The notes below the pieces were generated by a model that was not told the DNA's origin, did not search any database, and was given only the letters and a program-made list of their open reading frames with translations. Positions 47,640 through 57,330 of a DNA stretch of 64,000 nucleotides are shown piece by piece. Numbering within the stretch: position 1 is the stretch's first letter; the number at the start of each line of letters is the position of its first letter. The DNA is taken from positions 35,045,214 to 35,109,213 of the forward strand of contig CM063110.1 of the NCBI GenBank assembly GCA_031841125.1, read 5' to 3'. A program made the translations under genes and the position numbers. The stretch is from Acanthococcus lagerstroemiae. Taxonomy: Eukaryota; Arthropoda; Insecta; Hemiptera; Eriococcidae.

Positions 47640-48990
47640 AAACACAGCTGACTTCAAAGTCTCAAACGATCTTCAACGAGTCTGAATGATTCTTGGTAGT
47701 CTTAACAAATCTATACTTTCAGCTGTGAGTTCTAATGAGTCTTAGGTCACCATTAACGATTCTTGATGAGTTCATTCAATAAGCGAGTTCAATAAGCCTT
47801 GAACGAGCTTTAATGACAAAATTTCAACGACTGTTAATGAGTCTTAATGCTATGCTACTTAACGAGTCTCATCAAGTCTAAACAGAATTTTGACGAGTTT
47901 CTATCGTCTCTCTCAATACTTTCGTATGAGGCAAGGTTATTAACCTCTAAATCCAGAATCCGATAAAAAGACAAGCAGACATAGATAGATAGATAAATAG
48001 ATAATGAACAGGTCGATAGTTGAATGGACAGATACATGCACAGATCGATCTAGGCCGACGAAAAGACAGCCAGACTTGCTGTCACACAGTTTCCTTTTCT
48101 TGCACTACAACTCAGGATTGGAGGCAGCTTGTCATGCAGACAGCCAGCCAGTTTACTTCCATTCATTTCCTAAAAATTTGTCTTTCGCACTCACACCCCC
48201 CCCCCCCCTCCCCTCTAGAAACAGATCGATGGATAGACAAACAGAAATTGGCCTATCTGACAATGAACTGATAGCCTGTCCACTGACAGGTTGGGAGACT
48301 AGGTCTCTCGATCGGTCAACCAGTCAGGTAGTCACGCAAGCAGACAAGAAAACAGAAATCACCAGTCCGCCATAGAGACTGTCACACTGACTGGAAGCAA
48401 ATAAACAAACAGTCAGCGAGCCAGTTTTTATAACAAATAAATGAACAAGCAGACAGATAGGCAGCCAGGCATAGACAGACAAACCAACTCAGCTAACCAG
48501 GTATCAAACACAGATTAATAGATGAAAAGCCAAGGAGACAGCACCGGGAAGGTTGTCCACATGAAGAAAGTTGTGGGTCGGGCGAAGTTCTCCATAGAGT
48601 TTTAAGAAGTTTCAATGAGTTTCAACAGAGTCTTATCAAGTGATAGTAAATTTGAACAGGGTCTTGGCGAGTTTAGTATTAACACAGTTTCGACGAATCT
48701 CAATGAGTTTTAAGGACTTCTAGTCTTGGAAAGAATACTAAGACGTCTCCAATGATTCTTAACAGTATCTGGAGGAATCTTGACGTGTTTCAATGAAATT
48801 TGAATGATTTTCAAAGTATCTTAGCGTATGAATGAGTAAGAATCAGTATACTCACGAGCCTTACATCTTAACGAGCCTAGGAAAATCTCAACATAGTTGA
48901 ATCAAATAGGCACCTACAGTCTTTTTAATGCTGGTTGGGCCGATTTAGTTACTTGCAATAGTCTTAATGTGTCTTAATCAGTCTTAAAGC
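47640..48990 (+). repeat. Degenerate minisatellite (GAGTCTTAA-like) with GACA/GATA core
   Basis: On both flanks (47640-47930 and 48580-48990), words such as CAACGAGTCTGAATGATTC, AATGAGTCTTAA and CAATGAGTTTTAAG recur every 10-12 bp or multiples of it. The centre (47960-48530) is degenerate tetranucleotide sequence: GATAGATAGATA, CAGACAGCCAGCCAG, GACAGATAGACAGACA. Thirteen C lie at 48196-48208. Frames across it are readings of the repeat. Confidence 0.75.
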
Positions 48991-50580
48991 ATGTTTACGA
49001 AGTACTTTTATAATGTACTTCCACCATCCGTAACGAAATCTTATCGCATTCTTCAGCTATTTATCTATCTCAATGTAATTTTTCTTTTTAAATCATGTTC
49101 TCTTCATTACACTTATCCCGTTAAGAGACCAGAGGGCGAGAAACTTCGGTTCATTTCAATGTTGCAGAATATTTCCTCAATGATTTCTAGATTTAAAGTC
49201 CAATTAAGCTGTTTACTCCTTTTGAAGATGAAAAAAATCTGACTGGTGCACTTTAAAGACAAATTTTTACACTAGAAATCTGTTCTCTAACACCTAATAT
49301 ATGACAGGATTACTAATAATAAGGTATAAGGGAAATTACTGAGGAAAGTACAGAAGTTTTTACTTTTCGCCACATGTTTTAAGTTAGTAACCTGGGCACA
49401 CATTCTTATAATCAAGTAACACCAATTACTTGGAAGAGAAATAGTAAGAGTGTCAAGCTTCTGTTTGTAGAAAATGCATGTTTCCTTTTGCTACACTGTC
49501 TATCCACCTCGTCATTCCACGAACTTTACTTGATCGGATAGACGTGCTAATAATCAAGCTACAAGAAGTGATTACTCAAGACCATCCAAGACGGTGAGTT
49601 CTAAGCCCAATTTTCCCTAATGTATGCCAAAAATCACACATCATCTTTCTTTTTTTGGTACAACTGAATTGAACAAAAAACGAACAGTGCAATGCTTGTA
49701 CGCAAAAGAAGCAATCTGTAGAATTGCCCTGCCTCGAAACAGAAACGAAGCTAACGCTACGGTCTATGAAACTGTACACTCGGAAACTAAATTGAACGCG
49801 AGGCTTCACTTTCAAATATGCTAACCTGATCCTCTGTCTCAGCATTGCTGGGTACATTTTGTAATTAAGTACTTGAATTTCACGCCCCGTTCACATACAC
49901 TAAACTCGGACGCTTTTCAACCTGATCATTTGACCGGCTTTCTCAAAAGCAGCAGGAACATGCCTGTTTGCCTGGGCCAATAACCCCGACATACAATGTT
50001 AAGATCACTATAGGGTCATTGACCTCCAAGACTGACTTGGAACTCAAGTACTGGGCATACTGTAATCGAATACGACCTTCCCAAAATGCTACCACACCAA
50101 AGTTAAATAACCTTTTCAAGGTTAGGTTACAAACAACATAAAACATAGTTATGTTCAGAGCTCACTAAGGTCAAAGTTCGGCTGAATGAACTCAAGCTTC
50201 CGAGGTCAATAACTTCTAATGACCGCGTGAACTTGAAAATTTAAAATTGGAATTTCAGGGTCAGTTTTCTGAACTTGACTTTCTGCGGATGTATGCGTGC
50301 GTTTGTTTGTTTGTAGTGTAAGCTAATATAACCTCGCAGGGGGGGGGAGGCACAACTATAACGTGGATACATTTTTTATGAGTGGGCGACCGAGTTAGTA
50401 GGCCAATACTCAAATTCCGGTGAATGAACATTTTACACTAGGTCACTGAACTTTTACAAGGACAATGATCCGACAGTGACCTTGACCTGTTCTTCAGAGG
50501 TCACTGTGCGTGAACCAGGCGAACCACATATTCCTACTCTTCTCAAACAGCATAACCGACCAAAGCAAACGAAAACCCGC
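48991..50580. other. Intergenic or intronic sequence downstream of the FAM53-like exon
   Basis: On the minus strand this follows the exon's donor site, so at least part should be intron. I could not identify the next exon. Nine G lie at 50339-50347. Confidence 0.4.
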
Positions 50581-50586
50581 ACATAC
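50581..50586 (-). other. 5' splice site (donor) of the FAM53-like exon
   Basis: On the minus strand the exon ends ATGCAGCAG followed by GTATGT, a good donor. It falls in phase 0 directly after the conserved KMQQ. The frame stays open past it but loses family similarity. Confidence 0.7.
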
Positions 50587-51333
50587 CTGCTGCATTTTCT
50601 CGAAATCCAAGCACGGGCGTTGTATGTTGTGCGCGTGGTGTGTTCGCTGCGTGGGCGTGAGCCTGTGACGTTTATATCGAGGAGACAGTACACTCTGAGA
50701 TCGCTGTTGCTCGACGGCCGCCGAATCGCAGTTCAGCATTTTCAGCGGCGGCGATAGAGATCTGAAGGTCGGCGGCCTGTGCGCGTTCAGCGGCGGCGAC
50801 CGGCTAAAGTTGACCGGCGTGGACGGCGCGATCGGCGCGAACGCGCCGCTCGGCGGCGTTTCGTCGTCGGAGCTCGCCCCGGAGCTGCAGCTGCCGACGA
50901 ACTTGCGGGACGCGGCCGACGAGGGCTCCTCACCCGCCACGCACATGTTCTCGTCGGACGAGGAGGCGTGCCGCCGCGTGGAGTTCCGCACGCGCGGACG
51001 ATGGCACGGCGTGGACGGCTCACCCGGCGACTCCGAGTCCATCGCTTCGGACCACTTACGCTTCTCCGGCAACGCGCTGCTCACGCTCCGGCACCGGCTA
51101 GCGAACGGAGATCGGTTGGCGCGTTTCGCGGTATCACAGCCGGCAGTGCCGTTGATCACCTCCAATTCCTCTTCCGAACTGTGGTGGTCGTAGGTGAGAT
51201 CACAATCGCTGGGCAGCGCCGAATCTGAGAAGTACGGCGAGGAGGTCGGCGTGATTAGACTGCTAGGGCCACTCGGGGCGCTTCCGTGCGTAGTCATACT
51301 CGCGGTTGAACGATCGCATTCGTCGCTTTCCAT
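50587..51333 (-). CDS. FAM53-family protein, main coding exon (partial gene)
   Basis: The segment has 249 codons from an ATG at 51331-51333 to a donor after codon 249. It is GC-rich, unlike its neighbours, and rich in Ser and Pro, so probably disordered. FAM53-like features: CRSVSS (81-86); RSQSVLS (211-217); a basic KRHR (221-224), a possible nuclear signal; and the C-terminal signature RPCLDFEKMQQ (239-249), close to the RPSLDxxKMxQ of vertebrate FAM53 proteins. Vertebrate FAM53B/Simplet is nuclear and promotes beta-catenin nuclear localisation in Wnt signalling; the same role here is inference. An acceptor (TTGCAG) ends two bases before the ATG, so this may be an internal exon and the ATG not the true start. 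A short exon is expected downstream. Plus-strand frames at 50779-51228 are shadows. Confidence 0.7.
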
Positions 51334-51335
51334 GA

Positions 51336-51401
51336 CTGCAACAGAACGTACAACAAAAACGGACTTTAGACTTGGCTCTTTTTTTTTTTTTTTAAACTTA
51401 C
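51336..51401 (-). other. Acceptor and possible 66-bp intron before the FAM53-like exon
   Basis: On the minus strand TTGTTGTACGTTCTGTTGCAG-like pyrimidine-rich sequence ends at 51336 next to the exon. A GTAAGT lies at 51401-51396, which would make a 66-bp intron containing a 15-nt A run. Alternatively the acceptor serves a longer intron and the GTAAGT is chance. Confidence 0.45.
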
Positions 51402-52845
51402 GCACACTATAAAATAAAATACGATGCTATTCAGAAATCGCAGTTCATTCGCAACGCCGACAAATTTATTTTTATTAAGAAGAAAAAAAAATTATACAAC
51501 TGAAATGTGTACGAAGACTACAATCGCCGCAGTTCGCAAGTCAAAAACCATAATATCATTTCAACAATAGGCTTATAGTAAGCCTGGCGCAATCTAGTCG
51601 TTATTACGAATTACAACGATTCGCTGCAGTTTTCCGCCTCCAAACGAGTAATTCAAGATCATTAACGAAATTTCCCCCACTATACGGATTCTGTCAAGCG
51701 AGTTGACGGTTTTTTAATCATTTTCCCGCAGTTGATTTACTTTTTTCGAGTGTGTGCGTAGCTTCTTCGTTTCGTGGTAGGTACAGAAGACAAAATTTTA
51801 TGGCTGCTGTAAAAAAATACACCCCAACACCGCACGTACCACCAAAAAGAAACGTCTACATATCGCAGATTATCCGCGGCGATAACGTAACTGCGTTAAT
51901 TTGGAATTTTATACTGCTAGCGCTTCTTTAGAACTAACATCATGATTATGATGCAATAAAAGAAATAAAGAAAAAAGTTGGGTCACCGCAATCAACGTGT
52001 TTATTAAATTCTTTCGAACCCTGGTCCGGGTCCACGAATCCACGATACTGAACCGCTCATAAGTTCGCAACGGCTCGTACGTTCCTTCTTGCAAGTTAAA
52101 CGCGGCTTGCCAACTGCTCTGGAGCGGGAGACGGCTTATAGATGGCATCCAGTATCCATGAATGTGTTCACACCCACGGAGAAGATTGCCTACCCTCAGT
52201 ATCCCCCTCCCCACACAGTAACACAACATTTAACATCGACTGAAATCAATGGCAATAAAGCGTCAGCTAAAATGCAGTGCCTAAATATTTTGAGGAATTT
52301 CTCAATTACGAGCCTCTTCCGTAGACCTGTCAAGCAGGGGAACGGGGCGACATTTCCAAAAATTGTCCCTCGTGCTTTTATCGGACACTGTCGGCATATT
52401 TTAAAGTCATCTGGCAGAATTATATAAGTTTTCACACTTTTTCGATATTTCTCGAGCTGTCATTTGACAAGTACGAGTGTTGCACCCTTTTCTTTCCGTG
52501 ACAAGAATTTCACGTCCTCACCTCTCCCCCGCAATGTGATCTCATTTGTAAAGTAGAAGCGATGTACACAACTTGAGTACAGATATTCGTATACTGCAAT
52601 TTATGAAATGTTCAACACTTAACCACTCACCTCTAAGCAGTGACGCTGATTTTCAAAGTTACGTTAGACATGGAAATCAAATTCAGCGACTTCTGGAACC
52701 TTTTCCCGTGTTTTGTCTTTTATTCTCTCCTCGCCTGTACAAAGGCTTACGTTTTCCGATTTAAATAAAAAAATGGTTAGAAATGAACTCAGTAAACCCC
52801 ACAACCTAATATTTGATACTGTATTTGTGGGGGTACAGGGAGTAA
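51402..52845. other. Sequence upstream of the FAM53-like exon
   Basis: No repeat recognised. Frames at 51909-52229 (-) and 52089-52427 (+) overlap on opposite strands and show no domain. Confidence 0.4.
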
Positions 52846-53193
52846 CAGGGTGTCTATTGGATTTGGGAAACAAAATATCATGACTTTTCATGGCATTTTT
52901 TTCATAACTATCACGGGGATATAAAAAGGAAGTGGAAGGATGGAGGGGGGCAAACTTGGCGCCTCACCGGGGGTTCAGTACAGAGCGCGCTGAACTTCCA
53001 TAATAAATATTCACTCAATATTTTTTTTCTTCATTAAATAAATAAAACTGATTTTTCTTTTGTGATGGAAATATTGTGAACTATGACATGATGAAATATC
53101 ATGACTTTTTAGAGTTTTGGTTGAAATATGACTTTTCATGACTTTCATGACAGTTTTTTGAAATCATGACTTTTAAGGCCAGTAGACACCCTG
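52846..53193. mobile_element. T-family element with TTTTCATGAC filler
   Basis: The termini CAGGGTGTCTATTGG and CCAGTAGACACCCTG are near-perfect inverted repeats. The interior next to both ends is TTTTCATGACTTTCATGAC-like words around a short unrelated middle. This is the cleanest member of the family. Confidence 0.85.
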
Positions 53194-54860
53194 AATAAGG
53201 TCCCACTTTGTTAATCCTAGTTCGAGATACAATGATTTTTGTGAATCAATATCAAAACTGTCGAAATCAGGATTCGTGACTATTTCGGTAAAGTAAATCC
53301 TCCACTTTCGAATGGCGTTATTCGTTTTGAAAATGCGAGTCCACCTCCTCTCTGTTTTGTCCTTACCGAACTCAGATTTGGTTATCACTAGAAATTAGAC
53401 TCTTTCATTTCGTATTAGTGTTCGGAAAAGGTCCCACTTTGTCGAAGAATTTCTTTATAAAATTTCTGGCAGCTGTATTTGTCTCTGCGATATGCCGCTT
53501 TGAATTTGTAATTTTTCGTTTTTTTAAATTGCATTTCTCTTAGAATCGAGTTTTTTAAAATCTCAACTTTAAACAGCCATATCTCGGCGAATTTTGAAGC
53601 TACAGAGCTCCGCAAGGTCTCATTTCATCAGCAGTTTTATCTAGTACTAGCTGAGCCGCTTTGAGGCTCATCTAGACCACAGACTGAAGTGAGTTGGCAA
53701 AAGTGAGTTGGATGGAGGAACACTGGTATCTAGCTCTGTAACGCAGTACATGTCAATTATTACGAAACAAACGAATTCTATTTGATGCTCAATTTCAGCC
53801 ACACTTAGTTTCCAGACTTGAGATTGGCATTAAGTATTATCTTACGCAGGTATAGATAGATACCTACTTAATGTCGGGTAGATACATGTTTCTTTGGAAT
53901 GGTTAGGTAAACTTGTGCACCAAACTGGACATTTTCCATTAGTAATAATGCGTATATTCATGACAATGAATGGTATTTGTAGCTGTCGTTATTTCATATT
54001 TTGATACATGAGCACACGACACATTCTCATATACAGACAAATAACAACTGGTTTCTATTCTGCGTGGACTGATGGCTGGGTAGCAATACAGCGCCTGATT
54101 GCTAGGAGGCCCTGTACTCACCATTCCTGAAACCTACGGGAGTTCATGATAGAAACAGCTTCAATTCGGATTGAATTCAATTTGAGGGTCCTGATTCATT
54201 TGCAGTTTATCGTCTGGTGTTCGTGTTATTCCGATGAAAATTTTGACGTTTTCAAAAATTCAAACTGATAATTAGAAGAAATTCTGAACATATTTTCCAA
54301 AAATTGAATTTTAGGGCGTTTGGAGATAATACGGAGCTAAAAATGGGCGGTGCGGTACACACATAAATACGAAAAACAATATCCAAATATATTGTGATCA
54401 TGTTAAATCAGATAAAAAAGTAATAATAACGCACTTTGAGCTCATTTTGAAAATTTCAGATTTTCAACCCTATTTTGAAGGGAGACAGTTACAACAACCA
54501 AATTCTCACATAATGTGAAGAAAGTCCAAGTCGAAAAAAGTAGCGGGTCCAGAGAGGGGCAAAGTTTTGTGGCCCCCTCCTAATAAGGGTACCGACATTT
54601 TTTTTTCAAGTCTAAAACTTCCCAGAGTTTATACGAACACATCCAGAAATTACGAACCCCTCACCTCTTACGATTTAAACGCCAACCTCGAACCTACAGA
54701 CAAACCTCTTATACATATACTGAAGATATGCCGGTACTCTTAACTTCATATCGACCAAGTGGAACCTTATTCTCTACGCTGCCACATTTATTGTTTTTTT
54801 CCTACATCAATTTCCGTCCTCCCCACATATAAAAGCGTCAATTTTCAACTCGAGGTTAAC
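53194..54860. other. Unassigned sequence
   Basis: AAGGTCCCACTTTGT occurs at 53199 and 53428, with a weaker match at 53615; a degenerate duplication of about 230 bp is possible. No gene seen. Confidence 0.4.
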
Positions 54861-55205
54861 AGACTGATTTCCCGTGACGTCACACAGTGAGTTACTGTTA
54901 GCAAAAATACCCGTCTTTTGGCCAACGAACGTATTGACTCCGTATAAGAAAAACACACGGAGCAGAGACCAGAGATCACTACGCTCCACCTGAGAATAAG
55001 AAATTTGTTAGAAACCAAAGGTATACAAATTTGTAATCCAGAAAGTTCTTAGCATTTGTTAATGAACTTCTGGTTTCGAACAAAGTTTCTTATTCTCAGG
55101 TTGCTCCGTGCGTTTTTCTTGCGGGAGTCAATACGTTTCGTTGGCCAAAAGACGGGTATTTCTGCTAATAGAACTCACTGTGTGATGTCAGAAGGGAATC
55201 GGTCT
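54861..55205. mobile_element. MITE C, copy 1 (long arms carrying TGACGTCA)
   Basis: The left arm (about 54861-54980) and right arm (about 55098-55205) are reverse complements over roughly 100 bp, including CACACAGTGAGTT, CCCGTCTTTTGGCCAACGAA and GTATTGACTCC. The left arm has the palindromic octamer TGACGTCA; in the right arm it is TGATGTCA. Ten bases separate it from MITE D copy 2. Non-coding; the frame at 54807-54989 is arm sequence. Confidence 0.85.
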
Positions 55206-55215
55206 ACATACATAC

Positions 55216-55470
55216 GAGGAGCCTACTTACAAAGTGACCTAACTGCAAAATCATGATTACATGAGTTTTTGTTTTCCACATGCGGTCTTGCCGCGCTAGG
55301 GGCATACTTTGCTAAAACAAAAACGACAAATTTTTCTTGAAGGTTGAACTTATCGATACCTACCTTTAAAAAATCCGCTACCTACTTCACTGTTTTGCTT
55401 ATAAAGTGTTTTGCTTGTTTTTCTCAAAACTAAAATTTTGCAGTTAGGTCACTGTGGAAGTGGGCTCCTC
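55216..55470. mobile_element. MITE D, copy 2
   Basis: The termini GAGGAGCCTACTTACAAAGT and the complement of GAGGAGCCCACTTCCACAGT match 42975-43205 in the opposite orientation. It is 255 bp. A GC-rich 24-bp block (CTTGCCGCGCTAGGGG) is unique to this copy. Confidence 0.85.
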
Positions 55471-56519
55471 ATTCATAATATCAGTAATGAGTCCAGCAAC
55501 CTACAATATCTGACATTCAATAAAATTTAATTCAATTCAGAAAATGGGTTCCAACAGAAGCCAAACTTTTTAGCAAAATTTTGCACAACAGTAACCTTCA
55601 TTGAAAGGAAGTTCACAGCTTAACTCAGTACAAAGTACATAGAGTGTATAAGTGCCTGAAGTATTTGACATAATAAATTATTATCATTTTTACAATGTTA
55701 TGTATACCATTTGGCTTAAACTGAAAACATCCTCGGCCTTTAAAGGGCAAAGGTGTACCTCACCCTTTCCCATTATTTCCTGTTTTGGGCCACCGTTTGA
55801 AAGTGATTGTTGTAAGGGAACTTATCACTTTTATCTTTCCATGTTTTCCTTTGACCGTCTTTCGACTTTTTTTGGTAGACAAAGATCCACTATGTTGCGC
55901 GACATGATGTTGGAAGTCTAGTGACATGCCCCGCTCACCACCATTATTGGTCCTTCCTTGTTACACTAATCAGACTGCTTTAGAAATTATATTCAGTTCT
56001 ACTCAATCCTTCTGAGATTTTTGCTTTTTGTTGCTAAGATTTAGCCAGTGCTGACACAGATTACGTAAGCTTCTTGTTTGGTTTTGAGGGGGATGATGCA
56101 TGTCACCATCTCCTCAAGTTTCAGGTTTCTCGAAGTTTTTCTAATGCTATTACAGATCTGCCGCCATCTGAATGGTCTGCGACCATGGCAAGGTGTAACC
56201 AGTCAGAAAGCTCCATTGCTAATCACCACCTTTACTTCATACTGAAGTTTCAATGGAACTTTACAACACAGTTTCCTGATTGGTTGCGCTACTGTTGTCT
56301 CAGGCTGAGGTGTCGGCGATGATCTAAAACGGAGCTATTTGATCGGCGGCGAATTGTCACGCGGGCAGTCCACTGAGGTGGCTCTTAAATAGTTTTGAAA
56401 TGTTGGCGACTTTTCTTCACTCTTATCTATCGGATCACATTAGTTGATTTTAGGTTTCCAACTAAAGAACTACATGAATTGGGCTTCGTGAGTGGCTCCA
56501 ATAGCTTAGGTTATTTTCA
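55471..56519. other. Unassigned sequence
   Basis: Plus frames at 55652-55921 and 56074-56322 show no domain that I recognise. Because an RTE copy lies just above, on the minus strand, parts may be its decayed RT region, but no RT motif is visible. Confidence 0.35.
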
Positions 56520-57330
56520 CATGTGGATGTACTCAACTTTTCTAAGTGCGAATCTTTTTGCTTTTTTGGATGTATGTACCCTTATATTTGAGGATAACGT
56601 ATATGAATTTATGGTCAGTTAAAATATCAAATTTGTTAGTCACCTCAAAATGTACAATAACGTCCTTTTCTTGGTACTATAATGTAATTGATCAGTTATT
56701 GAAGCTCATGATTAGGACTTATTCAAGTCCACCTTTTTCCAGGTATTTTCTTGAAAAAATAATTAAGTATTTTTAGATCGAATCCTTGGTATAGGTGGAA
56801 CAATTGCCAACCTTTGTTGTTTCTTCTCCCAAAATTGAAAGGTTCCTAAAATATCTTTCGGTTCCCGACTGTACTGACCCACTTGACTGTTGAAGTGTCC
56901 CATGATGATTAATCTAGATGTTTTACTTTTCTCATTTCGTACACTATATTGCTCAATACGTTGTAGAAGTTTCCCATATTATCTTCGTCTAATGAAGCAG
57001 TAGGAGTGTAAACTCGAATCAGTGCAATTTCAGTTTCATTTGTTTCTAACCTTAAAAACTCCTATACAATCTGATATTGTCTTAATTTCAGTAATTCGAA
57101 TTTTACATTTCGGTTTAGTCAAAAAACCAACCCCCCCTCCCCCTTGACCAAGATCGTTCCTGATATGAAAGAAAGTATAATTGTTTAGGGTATAGAAAAT
57201 CTTTTCTCCGTTTTTTCTCACTTTTGATATGCTCAAAAATCAACGTTTGAAAAATGAAGTGCATACTCTCGGAACTTACGCCGGTCATCTCCTTTCAGGG
57301 CTCGTACACTTAGTGTGCCTATTGTTCATG
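56520..57330 (-). mobile_element. RTE-type LINE, EEP endonuclease domain (broken)
   Basis: The minus strand reads IGTLSVRALKGDDR, then GQGGGGVGFLTKPK, ISDCIGVFKV, TEIALIRVYTPTASLDED, IIMGHFNSQVG, NYFFKKIPGKRWT and ISPNHELQ, ending in TDHKF. This order matches RTE-like EEP nickases (NVRTLKGDDR ... VYAPT ... GDFNAKVG ... KKPKRKWTWISP ... IDYIL ... DHR). The Asp of GDFN is His here, a loss of a key catalytic residue. Several stops and frame changes add to the decay. It differs clearly from the 6350-7208 copy, so two RTE lineages are present. Confidence 0.85.

Noticed and set aside
50779..51228. 149-codon Arg/Ala-rich plus-strand frame
   Set aside because: Shadow of the GC-rich FAM53-like exon; composition is that of an antisense reading.
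51402..51430. TATA box promoter for the FAM53-like gene (TATAAAATAAAA on the plus strand)
   Set aside because: The motif is in the wrong orientation for a minus-strand gene, and AT-rich sequence makes such matches common.
52089..52427. 112-codon plus-strand frame overlapping minus-strand frames
   Set aside because: No domain, and frames on both strands are open over the same stretch, so there is no coding preference.
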